DNA of 64,000 nt, from the NCBI GenBank assembly GCA_902512305.1, contig CABXIU010000008.1, forward strand, positions 1-64,000, written 5' to 3'. This document shows positions 30,968-39,741 of the stretch, in pieces (position 1 is the stretch's first letter; each line of letters starts with the position of its first letter). The notes beneath the pieces were generated by a model. It saw only the letters and a program-made list of their open reading frames with translations. It did no database searches and was not told the origin of the DNA. The position numbers were made by a program, and so were the translations under genes. This DNA is from an uncultured Gammaproteobacteria bacterium (GTDB taxonomy: Bacteria > Pseudomonadota > Gammaproteobacteria > PS1 > Pseudothioglobaceae).

Positions 30968-31377
30968 ATATATCTGTGAATTGGGTTGATGGAATGCTTA
31001 TGGTGGGTAAGTCAGATAGTGGGCATACTATAACCATGGATGGTCCTCCCGAAATAGGTGGTGATAACTTAGGTGTTAGGCCAATGGAAATGCTTTTACT
31101 TGGAGTTGCTGGCTGCACCATGATTGATGTTGTAACAACGCTAAAAAAAATGCGCCAAGACCTTTCTTATTTTCAAACTAAGATAAGTGCAGAAAGAGCA
31201 AATGACCACCCAAAAGTCTTTACTGATATTCATATTCAATTTGTTATTAAAGGCAAGGATCTAGATTCTAAAAAAGTTGAAAAAGCGATTACATTGTCAG
31301 CTGAAAAATACTGCTCTGCGTCAATAATGCTTGGAAAAACAGCTAACATTACCCATGATTTTGAAATCATTGAATAA
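30964..31377 (+). CDS. OsmC/Ohr-family protein
   Basis: A 137-residue OsmC-fold protein with a peroxide-reactive cysteine in VAGCTMIDVVTTL (residue about 51) and a second in AEKYCSASIML (about 117), the spacing expected for thiol peroxidases of this family. It resembles the YhfA branch more than OsmC or Ohr proper. It is translationally coupled to trpC by a four-base overlap, although no functional link is known. Confidence 0.88.
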   Translation: MNISVNWVDGMLMVGKSDSGHTITMDGPPEIGGDNLGVRPMEMLLLGVAGCTMIDVVTTLKKMRQDLSYFQTKISAERANDHPKVFTDIHIQFVIKGKDLDSKKVEKAITLSAEKYCSASIMLGKTANITHDFEIIE

Positions 31378-31404
31378 TATTTCATTTAACCTCTATTTCT
31401 AAAA

Positions 31405-31432
31405 TACTCATTCAATATATTTGCAGTATAAT
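31405..31432 (+). promoter_or_regulatory. Promoter of tRNA-Ser
   Basis: TATAAT at 31427-31432, with TACTCA at 31405-31410 as a weak -35 at 16-base spacing. The -10 ends 11 bases before the mature tRNA. Confidence 0.6.
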
Positions 31433-31443
31433 ATGCCTTCTTC

Positions 31444-31535
31444 GGAGAGGTGGCCGAGTGGCTGAAGGCGCTCCCCTGCTAAGGGAGTATAGGCTTTAAC
31501 TCCTATCGAGGGTTCGAATCCCTCTCTCTCCGCCA
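31444..31535 (+). tRNA. tRNA-Ser (anticodon GCT)
   Basis: A 92-base class II tRNA with CCA encoded. The anticodon stem CTCCC...GGGAG-type surrounds loop CTGCTAA, giving GCT, which reads AGC and AGT. A long variable arm (TATAGG...CCTAT) and a T arm with TTCGAAT are present. The acceptor stem GGAGAGG pairs with TCTCTCC with one G-T at the inner end. Confidence 0.97.
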
Positions 31536-31622
31536 TACAACCTCCATTCCAATTAGTTTTATTCTGAAAAAAATAGAATTTATTATTTATTGGTATACTT
31601 TATAAATTTTAAGAAACAAATC

Positions 31623-32396
31623 ATGGATAAAAAAATTAATTCTGGTGCGTCTCATCCAGTTACAAATAAAAAAATTTTCGACTTAATTACACGAAATATA
31701 TCAAATAATTCTAGAATCTTAGATTTTGGCTCTGGAAGTGGTTATATGACACAACAGATTGGGCGGTATCTTGAAAAAAATGGGATAAATCTTAATGACA
31801 AATTGTATGCTTGTGAAATAGCACCAGAAAATTTCTCATATGAAAAAATTAAATGCTTGAAGATTGAAGCTGATTCAAAAATACCTTTCGATAATAACTT
31901 TTTTGATCTTATTTATTCTATTGAAGTATTAGAACACATGGCAAGGCCATATGATTATTTTATCGAGTCTTTTAATAAATTAAAAAGTGGTGGAACCTTA
32001 ATTTTTTCGACCCCTAATATCTCTCATTTTAGGTCAAGACTTTCTTATTTATTTAGCGGATACCAGGAAATGTACGGCCCACTCTCAACAAATCCAAAAA
32101 ATGCTGGCAGAATAAGCGGACATATAATGCCATTAAGCATAAATAATTTTAATTATGGACTAAAAAAGGCTGGCTTTGATACTGTCAGCTTCCAGATAGA
32201 TAAGAGAAAAAAAAGTGCATTGATACCAGCAATTTTATTTTATCCATTTCTGCGCTTTGCCAGTATTAGAGTCTCAAAGAGAATGAAAAAATTTGACAGG
32301 GAAATCTATCTTGAAAATCTTGAAAGTATTTCATTTATTAATTCTTTAGATGCACTGAGCTCCAGAAGTACAATTGTAGTTGCAAAAAAAATTTAA
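31623..32396 (+). CDS. SAM-dependent methyltransferase (class I)
   Basis: A 257-residue methyltransferase of unknown substrate. Motif I is ILDFGSGSGYM near residue 31, and LIYSIEVLEHMARP then STPNISHFRSRLSYLFSG follow the pattern of polysaccharide- or lipid-linked methyltransferases. I chose ATG 31623 over the in-frame TTG at 31590 because it gives a normal N-terminus. It is rich in AAA/AAT codons and lies just after tRNA-Ser. It converges on a second, distantly similar methyltransferase with nine bases between stops. Confidence 0.75.
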   Translation: MDKKINSGASHPVTNKKIFDLITRNISNNSRILDFGSGSGYMTQQIGRYLEKNGINLNDKLYACEIAPENFSYEKIKCLKIEADSKIPFDNNFFDLIYSIEVLEHMARPYDYFIESFNKLKSGGTLIFSTPNISHFRSRLSYLFSGYQEMYGPLSTNPKNAGRISGHIMPLSINNFNYGLKKAGFDTVSFQIDKRKKSALIPAILFYPFLRFASIRVSKRMKKFDREIYLENLESISFINSLDALSSRSTIVVAKKI

Positions 32397-32405
32397 ATTA
32401 GTCTA

Positions 32406-33095
32406 TTAATGATTATTTTTAATTGCACTTACAACTAGGTGTCTTCCATAAAGGGATTGAATAGAACCAGAATTTTTCCAGAATTCTTTCTCCTCTTTTG
32501 ATTCTGCAAGTCGAATTTTCCTCATACAGTATTTTTTTTGTGGCCATCCAAAAATTTTTTCAAAAAAATGCTTTGGTTTTTTTTCTTCAACATCGTGTAT
32601 TTTTATTTTTTCAAAACCAGCAAGCTTCAAAAAAACATAAATTGACGAAAATGACCAAGGCATGATATGCATATGCACTCCTCTTTCAATTTTTCCAATT
32701 AAGCTTGGAAATGAAGGGAAAAAACCTCTAAATAAAAATTTTAATTTTGAAGCCGGATTCCAAATATTTGGTGTTGAAATAATTAATATTCCTTCTTTAT
32801 TTAAATGTTTATTTATATCCTGAAGAAATATTAATGGATTTCCCAGATGCTCTATTCCTTCGCAAGAAACAATTGCATCATACGACAAAAGGTTTTTTGG
32901 CAAACCTTTGTCCAAGTCAAAATTCTGAAAATTTCGATAATTATCTGGTTTTGAATCATAAAGATCAATCCCATCAATTGCAAAATTAAATTCTAATGAT
33001 TCGGCCAGCCAGCCATTGCCACATGGAATATCTAAGATAGCTTTTGGCTTTATTGATTCTAAGACCTTGACAATAGTTTTCATATAACTTTTCAA
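32406..33095 (-). CDS. SAM-dependent methyltransferase (class I), probable TTG start
   Basis: A 229-residue methyltransferase with motif [14 protein letters not shown] near residue 18, [15 protein letters not shown] and [28 protein letters not shown] resembles the HIMPLSINNF of its convergent neighbour, suggesting a shared ancestry or pathway. Two starts are possible. TTG at 33095 has a good AGGAG five to six bases upstream; ATG at 33083 has none nearby. That AGGAG is made from the end of a broken PLP-enzyme gene, so the translation signal was acquired at the junction. Function unknown; glycan or cell-surface methylation is a guess. Confidence 0.72.
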   Translation of the reverse strand: MKSYMKTIVKVLESIKPKAILDIPCGNGWLAESLEFNFAIDGIDLYDSKPDNYRNFQNFDLDKGLPKNLLSYDAIVSCEGIEHLGNPLIFLQDINKHLNKEGILIISTPNIWNPASKLKFLFRGFFPSFPSLIGKIERGVHMHIMPWSFSSIYVFLKLAGFEKIKIHDVEEKKPKHFFEKIFGWPQKKYCMRKIRLAESKEEKEFWKNSGSIQSLYGRHLVVSAIKNNH

Positions 33096-33238
33096 TTATT
33101 TCTCCTAATATTACCACCCATGGCTAAACCAGAATTACAATCATCACGCTTAGCGTATATTTCCACCTTACCACCGATTGCTTTTATAAGTCTTGGGAGA
33201 TGCTCGATTGGAGTTGAACCAAAAGTCAAAGGGTAGCA
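33095..33238 (-). pseudogene. Remnant of an ACC deaminase/D-cysteine desulfhydrase gene (N-terminal 48 codons)
   Basis: The minus strand encodes a 48-codon open stretch bounded by stops (TGA at 33092-33094, TAA at 33239-33241). It contains [16 protein letters not shown], then [20 protein letters not shown] and GGN, matching the start of PLP fold-type II enzymes of this family. After GGN the lysine that should bind PLP (normally GGNKxRK) is replaced by IRRNN and a stop. No start codon remains in frame. It is a truncated, inactive relic whose missing ~280 residues are absent; the methyltransferase gene begins exactly at its end. The remaining 86 bases to upp show nothing else. Confidence 0.82.
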
Positions 33239-33324
33239 TTAAAATTTATGTAAATTGATCATAGAGAATACCTCTTAGCCATATAAAACTCTGCTATAAG
33301 TACATATCTAAAGTTTTATTAAAA

Positions 33325-33954
33325 TTATTTAGTGCCGAATATTTTGTCGCCTGCATCACCTAAACCAGGCAATATATAACCATTTTGATTTAAACATTCA
33401 TCAAGCGCAGCAATAAATAAATCAACCTCGGGATGAAGTTTACTTACTCTTTCAATTCCTTCTGGGGAAGCGACTAAAAATAAACCAATAATTTTTTTAC
33501 ATCCTTTTTCTTTGAGTAGATCTATTGTCGCCAAAAGTGTCCCTCCTGTTGCCAACATAGGATCAATAATCAATGCAGTCCTCTGGTTAATATCCTCAAT
33601 AATCTTGTCAAAATAAGCAACAGGATTTAATGTCTCTTCATCTCTATAAAGACCTACTACACTGACTTTAGCATTAGGAACCAACGTCAGAACTCCATCA
33701 AGCATTCCAAGTCCTGCTCTTAAGATTGGAACAATCGATAGTTTTTTTCCAGAGAGCATCTGAGTTTTAATTGGCTCTCCCTGCCAACCTTGAATTTCAC
33801 GATCTTCAATTGGAAGGTCTCTAGTGGACTCATAAGTTAAAAGACTTGCAACTTCATTAGCAAGTTCTCGAAACTGCTTTGTACTTATACCTTCTTGTCT
33901 AAGTAAGGCAATTTTATGGGCTAAAAGAGGGTGAGAAATTATGTTTACAGGCAT
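33325..33954 (-). CDS. upp: Uracil phosphoribosyltransferase
   Basis: Upp salvages uracil to UMP using PRPP. I place the start at the second of two adjacent ATGs (33954), which gives 209 residues beginning [10 protein letters not shown] and a six-base spacing from AAGGA; the family is about 208. The uracil-binding and PRPP motifs are seen as [12 protein letters not shown], and [12 protein letters not shown] near residue 129. The C-terminal [14 protein letters not shown] is characteristic. An open frame continues upstream but adds an unrelated N-terminus. Confidence 0.95.
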   Translation of the reverse strand: MPVNIISHPLLAHKIALLRQEGISTKQFRELANEVASLLTYESTRDLPIEDREIQGWQGEPIKTQMLSGKKLSIVPILRAGLGMLDGVLTLVPNAKVSVVGLYRDEETLNPVAYFDKIIEDINQRTALIIDPMLATGGTLLATIDLLKEKGCKKIIGLFLVASPEGIERVSKLHPEVDLFIAALDECLNQNGYILPGLGDAGDKIFGTK

Positions 33955-34074
33955 CATTTTTCCTTGAAAGTATTTTTTGTATTTTAGTATACACAATTTG
34001 TAACATTATTCTAAATCACGAATATAAATAACAAGTATTATTATTTCAATAATAGAAAATTACTTTAGTTTTAT

Positions 34075-35016
34075 ATGAAATTTGGAATTTTAGGGGAAGC
34101 AAAAATTGCTCGCGAACGTGTTGTACCAGCAATACTAAATGCTGGCCATGAAGTTACTCATGTTGGAAGAAGAAACCCCGGAAAAGAAACCTTGCCTAAA
34201 ATCTATGAAAATGCCATAGAGACTGATTATGAAAGCCTTATTAAAGACCCTTCAGTCGATGCAATTTACAATCCACTTCCAAACCATCTGCATGTCCCCT
34301 ACTCAATTAAAGCAATTAAATCTGGCAAACATGTTCTTTGCGAAAAACCTGTTGCACTTAACTTAAATGAACTATCAAAACTAGAGTCTGCTGCCAAAGA
34401 AAGCAAAGCATTTTTCTATGAGGCATTTATGATTAGAAGCCACCCTCAATGGCATTGGCTTCAAAACCTAGATATTGGTAAATATCAGTCATCACACTTC
34501 ATCTTTAGCTATCCCCAGCAACCTTCAGGAAATTACCGTAATCGAGCAAGTAATGGTGGTGGTCCACTTTATGATATTGGTTGTTACGCAATATTATCAG
34601 GCTGTCTTCTTTTTGAAGATAATCCAGAAGTTCTTTCTGCAACAGTAATAATGGATAAAGCTCATGATGTTGAAAAACAAGTTGATGCAACTCTCAGATG
34701 GCCAAATGGAGAAACTCTTAGCTTTACAGTTTCAGGATGTGCTGCACTGAGTCAATCTTTCACCATATTGGGCTCGGATGGATGGGCCAAACTTAATGTA
34801 CCAGTCAACCCTCCAGAAATAACTTATGCCTATTGGTCCGAAGGTCGACTTATAAAAGGAAACAAAGTTGAATTTCCAGCATGCAATCATTATCAATTAA
34901 TGGTAGAGGACTTCGTTTATCATGCAGAATCTGGTCACGACTCAGATTTTTCTTTTTCAAGAATGGTGACAAAAGCGATTAATGACATTCAAAAGATTGC
35001 TGGATTAACAATCTAA
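34075..35016 (+). CDS. Gfo/Idh/MocA-family oxidoreductase
   Basis: A 313-residue NAD(P)-dependent dehydrogenase of the glucose-fructose oxidoreductase family. The N-terminal Rossmann fold starts at FGILGEAKIARERVVPAI, and VLCEKPVALN (about 88-97) holds the EKP lysine motif. GPLYDIGCYAI (about 163-173) has the catalytic Asp-x-x-x-Tyr/His-type region. It resembles dihydrodiol/trans-1,2-dihydrobenzene or sugar dehydrogenases; the substrate is unknown. No obvious partner is adjacent. Confidence 0.85.
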   Translation: MKFGILGEAKIARERVVPAILNAGHEVTHVGRRNPGKETLPKIYENAIETDYESLIKDPSVDAIYNPLPNHLHVPYSIKAIKSGKHVLCEKPVALNLNELSKLESAAKESKAFFYEAFMIRSHPQWHWLQNLDIGKYQSSHFIFSYPQQPSGNYRNRASNGGGPLYDIGCYAILSGCLLFEDNPEVLSATVIMDKAHDVEKQVDATLRWPNGETLSFTVSGCAALSQSFTILGSDGWAKLNVPVNPPEITYAYWSEGRLIKGNKVEFPACNHYQLMVEDFVYHAESGHDSDFSFSRMVTKAINDIQKIAGLTI

Positions 35017-35049
35017 GAAATTCATCTAAAATTGAAAAGATTACTGACT

Positions 35050-35063
35050 AATATTGCAATATT
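35050..35063. promoter_or_regulatory. 14-bp perfect palindrome upstream of thiG
   Basis: AATATTGCAATATT lies 12 to 30 bases before the two possible thiG starts. No thiamine-pyrophosphate riboswitch is found in the 58-base gap. It may be an operator or chance in A+T-rich DNA. Confidence 0.25.
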
Positions 35064-35092
35064 AATAATAGCACATGGTATCTTATAACGCT

Positions 35093-35875
35093 ATGAAAAC
35101 AGATACTCCATTTGTTGTTGCTGGACGAACTTTTAAGTCAAGACTGCTCATTGGCTCTGGGAAATATAAAGACCTAGAAGAAACAAAACTAGCCACTGAA
35201 ATATCAGGCTCTGAGATTATTACTGTCGCTATTCGAAGAACAAATATTGGACAAAATGCCAATGAAGAAAACCTTCTTGATGTTATTTCTCCAGAAAAAT
35301 ATACGATTCTTCCAAATACTGCTGGTTGCTACAATGCTAAAGATGCTGTGAGAACTTGTCTTCTGGCACGAGAGTTACTAGATGGCCATAATCTAGTTAA
35401 ACTTGAAGTTCTTGGAGATGAAACAACCCTCTACCCAAATATCGTCGAAACTCTTGATGCAGCAAAGACATTAATTAAAGAAAACTTTGATGTCATGGTA
35501 TATACTTCAGATGACCCAATAGTAGCAAAAGAACTCGAAGAGATTGGTTGTTGTGCAATTATGCCACTTGGCTCACTGATTGGCTCTGGACAAGGTATTT
35601 CTAATCCCTTTAATATTAAATTGATTAAAGATAATTCTAGTGTCCCCGTTCTAGTAGATGCTGGAATTGGTTGTGCAAGTGATGCCTCTAGAGCAATGGA
35701 GCTTGGCTGTGATGGGGTTTTAATGAACTCGGCCATCGCAAATGCGAATGATCCACTATTAATGGCAAGCGCAATGAAGCATGCAATTATTGCTGGCAGG
35801 GAATCATATCTTGCTGGAAGAATGATGAAAAAGGCATTTGCTAGCGCCACATCGCCAATGGAAAATCTCATATAG
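35093..35875 (+). CDS. thiG: Thiazole synthase
   Basis: ThiG builds the thiazole ring of thiamine from deoxyxylulose phosphate, dehydroglycine and ThiS thiocarboxylate. The TIM-barrel protein shows [35 protein letters not shown] (Schiff-base lysine) and [16 protein letters not shown]. From ATG 35093 it has 260 residues, close to the usual 255; an earlier ATG at 35075 would add six. thiS, thiH or thiO, and thiF are not next to it, so it is detached from the usual thi cluster. Confidence 0.95.
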   Translation: MKTDTPFVVAGRTFKSRLLIGSGKYKDLEETKLATEISGSEIITVAIRRTNIGQNANEENLLDVISPEKYTILPNTAGCYNAKDAVRTCLLARELLDGHNLVKLEVLGDETTLYPNIVETLDAAKTLIKENFDVMVYTSDDPIVAKELEEIGCCAIMPLGSLIGSGQGISNPFNIKLIKDNSSVPVLVDAGIGCASDASRAMELGCDGVLMNSAIANANDPLLMASAMKHAIIAGRESYLAGRMMKKAFASATSPMENLI

Positions 35876-35893
35876 TAATTCATCATCACTCTC

Positions 35894-37003
35894 ATGAACT
35901 TTTCAAAAAAAATAAGTGATCTTGAAAAAAATCACCTATTGCGTTCTCGGCGAGTTGCAAATAGTGCTCAAAGCACCCAAATGAGAATTAACAATCAAGA
36001 CGTGATTAATTTTTGTTCTAATGACTACTTATCTCTGGCTAGTCATCCAATCATTAAAGAAGCGTTAATTAAAGGCGTTGAGAAATATGGAGTGGGCTCA
36101 GGTGCTTCTCATTTGGTAAGTGGGCATTCTGAATCTCACAAATTACTTGAAGAGGCTTTAGCTGAATTCACAGGACAACAGAGTGCTCTTATTTTTTCAT
36201 CTGGCTATAGCGCAAACCTTGGAATATTTTCTGCACTAAGGGATGAGATTAAATGGGTAATCCAGGACAAATTGAATCACGCATCATTGATTGATGGAAA
36301 TCGATTAATTGGACTTCCAATTCAAAGATACCTCCATAACAACCTTGAATCTCTAGAGAAAAAATTAATAAAACAAACTGGTCCTGGATTAATTGTCACT
36401 GACAATGTTTTTAGTATGGATGGAGATCGTGCGAATATTGCAGGAATTGTTAAGACTATTAATAAAACAAATGCTATCTTAATGCAGGACGATGCTCATG
36501 GTTTTGGTATTTTTGATCCCATTATTCCGCAAAATTCTATCTATATGGCAACACTAGGAAAAGCTGCAGGCTTAATGGGTGCATTTGTATCTGGAGATAA
36601 GGAGTTTATAGAATTTTTAATTCAAAAATCTAGACCCTACACCTATACAACTGCCCTCCCACCAAGTATATGTCATGCAGCCCTAGAAAGCCTAACGCTA
36701 ATAAAAAATGGAGAACAAAAAGAAAAATTAACCACTAATATAAAGCATTTTAGAAATATGGCCTTTCAGCTTGGACTTAATTTTGAAGATTCAAATAGCG
36801 CCATCCAACCACTAATAGTTGGCTCTAGTTCGAAAGCCTTAAAAATTAGCAATAGGTTATTTAAAGAGGGGTTTTTTGTGAGTGCAATTCGTCCACCAAC
36901 CGTCCCACCGAATACTGCTAGACTTCGTTTTACATTATCAGCAAATCACAAAACAGAGCAAATAGACGCTCTACTTGAAAAGGTCAAAAATGTTATGGCA
37001 TAA
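35894..37003 (+). CDS. bioF: 8-amino-7-oxononanoate synthase
   Basis: BioF joins pimeloyl-ACP (or CoA) and alanine in the first committed step of biotin ring assembly. The 369-residue PLP enzyme has INFCSNDYLSLASHP, GSGASHLVSGH, DDAHGFGIF (PLP-contact Asp and His) and the lysine in TLGKAAGLMGAF (about 224). The C-terminal RPPTVPPNTARLRFTLSA is diagnostic. It overlaps bioH. Other bio genes are not in the window. Confidence 0.96.
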   Translation: MNFSKKISDLEKNHLLRSRRVANSAQSTQMRINNQDVINFCSNDYLSLASHPIIKEALIKGVEKYGVGSGASHLVSGHSESHKLLEEALAEFTGQQSALIFSSGYSANLGIFSALRDEIKWVIQDKLNHASLIDGNRLIGLPIQRYLHNNLESLEKKLIKQTGPGLIVTDNVFSMDGDRANIAGIVKTINKTNAILMQDDAHGFGIFDPIIPQNSIYMATLGKAAGLMGAFVSGDKEFIEFLIQKSRPYTYTTALPPSICHAALESLTLIKNGEQKEKLTTNIKHFRNMAFQLGLNFEDSNSAIQPLIVGSSSKALKISNRLFKEGFFVSAIRPPTVPPNTARLRFTLSANHKTEQIDALLEKVKNVMA

Positions 37004-37688
37004 GACAATCGGCGAAGGCCCCAATCTAGTTTTATTGCATGGATGGGCATTTAATAGCGACATTTTTGTAGAGCTAGTAAATAAATATAAAAAAAAATAT
37101 CGTATCACCGTTATTGATCTTCCTGGTCACGGAAGAAGTCCAGATATAGATGGTGGGATTGAAGATTGGAGTAACGAGATCATCAAACTCATCCCAGAAA
37201 AATCTATTCTATTAGGCTGGTCTTTGGGAGGATTACTCTCTATTTTTATTGCGAATAAAATTAAACTCAATGAATTAATTTTGGTAGCTGCAAGTCCATG
37301 CTTAGTAAATACTGAACAATGGAGTTTTGGTATAAGAAAAGAAGTATTTGACCAATTTGCAATTAATTTAAAAATAGATAGTACTAAAACCCTTAAACGT
37401 TTCGTCAGTCTTCAAAGCAAAAACAAGTCTCAAATCCAAGAACTCCATAAGTCAATTCAAAAATATCCAGCATCACAAAGTGCCCTAAATAATGGTTTAG
37501 AAATAATAATTAACTCAGACCTAAGGACTATTTATAAAAATATTTCAACTCCAAAAACATGCATTCTTGGCGATCTTGACACTCTTGTTCCAGAAAAAAT
37601 TCAGCATTGGTATGTAGAAGCTGGTGCAGAAATTCACGTTTTCAATAGTGGGCATCTTCCATTTTTAGATAAAAGTTTCAAAATCTAA
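36990..37688 (+). CDS. bioH: Pimeloyl-ACP methyl ester carboxylesterase BioH
   Basis: BioH removes the methyl ester from pimeloyl-ACP before BioF acts. The alpha/beta hydrolase has LLHGWAFNSD (oxyanion region, like E. coli LLHGWGLN), the nucleophile serine in GWSLGG, Asp in GDLDTLVP and His in SGHLPF. I use ATG 36990, with AAGG six bases upstream, giving 232 residues and a 14-base overlap with bioF. It stops only about ten residues after the catalytic His, so the last helix is shorter than in E. coli BioH (256 residues). The TTG at 36975 is an unlikely start. Confidence 0.9.
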   Translation: MLWHKTIGEGPNLVLLHGWAFNSDIFVELVNKYKKKYRITVIDLPGHGRSPDIDGGIEDWSNEIIKLIPEKSILLGWSLGGLLSIFIANKIKLNELILVAASPCLVNTEQWSFGIRKEVFDQFAINLKIDSTKTLKRFVSLQSKNKSQIQELHKSIQKYPASQSALNNGLEIIINSDLRTIYKNISTPKTCILGDLDTLVPEKIQHWYVEAGAEIHVFNSGHLPFLDKSFKI

Positions 37689-37736
37689 ATTGATTGAGAA
37701 ACCGCTATGTATCAACTCTAATAGATATTAGGTTTT

Positions 37737-37745
37737 TGGTATAAT
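37737..37745 (+). promoter_or_regulatory. Extended -10 promoter of purE-purK
   Basis: TGGTATAAT gives a TGn extended -10 (TATAAT at 37740-37745), 28 bases before the purE ATG. Extended -10 elements can work with a weak -35, as here. Confidence 0.55.
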
Positions 37746-37773
37746 TTACATTAATTAGTTCAACAATAAAAAA

Positions 37774-38262
37774 ATGAGTGCATTAGTCGGAGTTATTATG
37801 GGTTCAAAATCAGATTGGCCCACAATGAAAAATGCCACAGATATGCTAGAAGAACTAGGTGTCTCTTACGAAGTTAAAGTCGTTTCAGCTCACAGAACCC
37901 CCGATTTAATGTTCGAATATGCTGAAACTGCTGAGGAAAGAGGCCTTAAAGTTATTATTGCTGGTGCTGGTGGGTCGGCTCATTTGCCTGGAATGGTTGC
38001 CTCTAAAACAATTGTTCCAGTTTTGGGTGTTCCAGTTCAATCTAAAGCTCTAAGTGGCCAAGATTCCTTATTATCAATCGTCCAAATGCCTAGTGGTATA
38101 CCTGTCGGCACACTTGCTATAGGTGAATCAGGAGCAAAAAATGCTGGAATATTGGCAGCTCAAATTGTTGGAAATGAAAATGAAGCAGTTAGAGAAAGGG
38201 TTAGTAAATTTAGATCAGAACAAACTCAAAACGTATTAAATAACTCCAACCTAGAAAATTAA
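37774..38262 (+). CDS. purE: N5-carboxyaminoimidazole ribonucleotide mutase PurE
   Basis: PurE moves the carboxyl group from N5 to C4 in purine synthesis. The 162-residue protein shows [22 protein letters not shown] (catalytic His), [13 protein letters not shown] and [32 protein letters not shown]-type blocks in order. It is class I, working with PurK. It has its own extended -10 promoter and is followed by purK after three bases. Confidence 0.97.
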   Translation: MSALVGVIMGSKSDWPTMKNATDMLEELGVSYEVKVVSAHRTPDLMFEYAETAEERGLKVIIAGAGGSAHLPGMVASKTIVPVLGVPVQSKALSGQDSLLSIVQMPSGIPVGTLAIGESGAKNAGILAAQIVGNENEAVRERVSKFRSEQTQNVLNNSNLEN

Positions 38263-38265
38263 CTT

Positions 38266-39354
38266 ATGAAAATAGGGGTTCTTGGTGTTGGTCAATTAGG
38301 AAGAATGCTCGCGCTGTCTGCCTCTCCTCTAGGCCATCAAATGAGATTTTTAGCTTTGTCAAATGAAGGCTACTCTTCAGTTCTTGGTAAGACATTTACT
38401 CATAACAATAATCCAGAAGTTATCAAAAAATTTGCTGATGATTCTGATGTAGTCACTTATGAAAGTGAAAATATTGATATAAAAATCGTTAATCAAATTA
38501 GAAAAACTTCAAAAGTTTATCCTAGCGATAAATCTCTTCACCTAACTCAACATAGAGCTAGAGAAAAAGACTTACTAAAGAAATTAAATATTCCTTGCGC
38601 ACCATATGAATTAGTCAATAGTATTTCTGATCTCAAAAGTGCTATTGATAATATTGGTCTTCCTGCAATTCTGAAAACTGCTACAGAGGGATATGATGGT
38701 AAAGGTCAGTTTGTAATAAAATCCAAATCTCAAATCAATGAGGCCTGGAAAAAAATGTCTAGCGCTGAGTCAATTCTCGAAGGTTTCATTAAATTCAATA
38801 GAGAGCTCTCGATAATTGCAGTTAGAGGAATTAATGGCGATCTCAAATACTATCCTCTCGTAGAGAATTCACACCATGAAGGCATATTAAGACTAACAAT
38901 TGCTCCAGCCCAAAAGATTTCAAAGTCTCTTCAAAAAAAAGCAGAAAGTTATATGAATTCTCTCATAGCTGAAATTAACCATGTTGGAGTATTAACTCTT
39001 GAACTCTTTGAATCTGAAGATGGACTTATTGTCAATGAGATTGCCCCTAGAGTTCATAATTCTGGACACTGGACAATTGAAGGTGCTGAAACTTCTCAAT
39101 TTGAAAATCATATTAGAGCAATAACTAATAGTCCTCTTGGAGAGACAGCAATTAAAAATAAATACAATGCGATGATTAATATTATTGGTGTCCATGGACC
39201 CACCAATAAGGTTCTAAAAACTAACAATGAATACTTACACCTATATGACAAAGAAGAACGCAAGAATAGAAAATTAGGGCACATAACGATTACTTCAAAC
39301 TCACAAGAAGAATTACAGAAATCAATTGACAATTTAAAAGAATATCTTCCTTAA
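38266..39354 (+). CDS. purK: N5-carboxyaminoimidazole ribonucleotide synthase PurK
   Basis: PurK uses ATP and bicarbonate to carboxylate AIR, supplying PurE. The 362-residue ATP-grasp protein opens with GVLGVGQLGRMLA, has AILKTATEGYDGKGQ in the ATP-binding part, ELFE and VNEIAPRVHNSGHWTIEG in the metal/active-site region. Its TAA stop is shared as TTAA with the convergent HExxH protein gene (39351-39354). Confidence 0.97.
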   Translation: MKIGVLGVGQLGRMLALSASPLGHQMRFLALSNEGYSSVLGKTFTHNNNPEVIKKFADDSDVVTYESENIDIKIVNQIRKTSKVYPSDKSLHLTQHRAREKDLLKKLNIPCAPYELVNSISDLKSAIDNIGLPAILKTATEGYDGKGQFVIKSKSQINEAWKKMSSAESILEGFIKFNRELSIIAVRGINGDLKYYPLVENSHHEGILRLTIAPAQKISKSLQKKAESYMNSLIAEINHVGVLTLELFESEDGLIVNEIAPRVHNSGHWTIEGAETSQFENHIRAITNSPLGETAIKNKYNAMINIIGVHGPTNKVLKTNNEYLHLYDKEERKNRKLGHITITSNSQEELQKSIDNLKEYLP

Positions 39355-39722
39355 TCCTCATTCAAATCTAGAGGGCTTCCATGTCGTCTTATCTCTTCAT
39401 GATAGAACTGCTCTGCAAGTTTTTCTTCACAATGGTAAGCAGATAGTTCACTAACCTCCACTTTCGCCAAAAATTGACATACATGAATCATTTCATGACA
39501 CATTGTAATAATAAATTTTTTATTATCTAAAGACTCTTCAATTTCTATAAAAAATTTACCATCGCCCTCATAATCTGTCCACGCAAGAGCATCTTCAACA
39601 CTGTGAATAGTGAGATCTATTGTAGGAAGATTATCTTTATGAAACAAGCCATTACAACAAAAATTATACAATTGCCGTGAAAGCTCTATTTGCTCCTTGT
39701 TACCACCATGAATGTAGAGCAT
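39351..39722 (-). CDS. Small HExxH-motif protein (putative metalloprotease-like), unknown
   Basis: A 123-residue protein with no family I can name. The centre has ITMCHEMIHVCQFL (about 70-83), a zincin-like HEMIH motif in a hydrophobic helix; a glutamate-rich stretch follows (ELSAYHCEEKLAEQFYHEE) that could give the third ligand. There is no signal peptide. SprT-like or minimal gluzincin-type folds are possible. It is last in the lpxK-ycaR-kdsB-folD-glutaredoxin series, 19 bases after the glutaredoxin. Confidence 0.6.
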   Translation of the reverse strand: MLYIHGGNKEQIELSRQLYNFCCNGLFHKDNLPTIDLTIHSVEDALAWTDYEGDGKFFIEIEESLDNKKFIITMCHEMIHVCQFLAKVEVSELSAYHCEEKLAEQFYHEEIRRHGSPLDLNED

Positions 39723-39741
39723 TGATTACAAAACCATATTG

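Noticed and set aside
33283-33319. ATAAAACT / AGTTTTAT hairpin after upp as a terminator
   Set aside because: A+T-only stem with a 21-base loop; too weak to support.
31444-33324. Integrated element with a duplicated tRNA-Ser 3' end (att sites)
   Set aside because: I found no second copy of the tRNA 3' end in the following 2 kb and no integrase gene; xerD at 58 kb is the housekeeping recombinase.
35017-35092. Thiamine-pyrophosphate riboswitch before thiG
   Set aside because: The gap is too short and the conserved CTGAGA-type core is absent.
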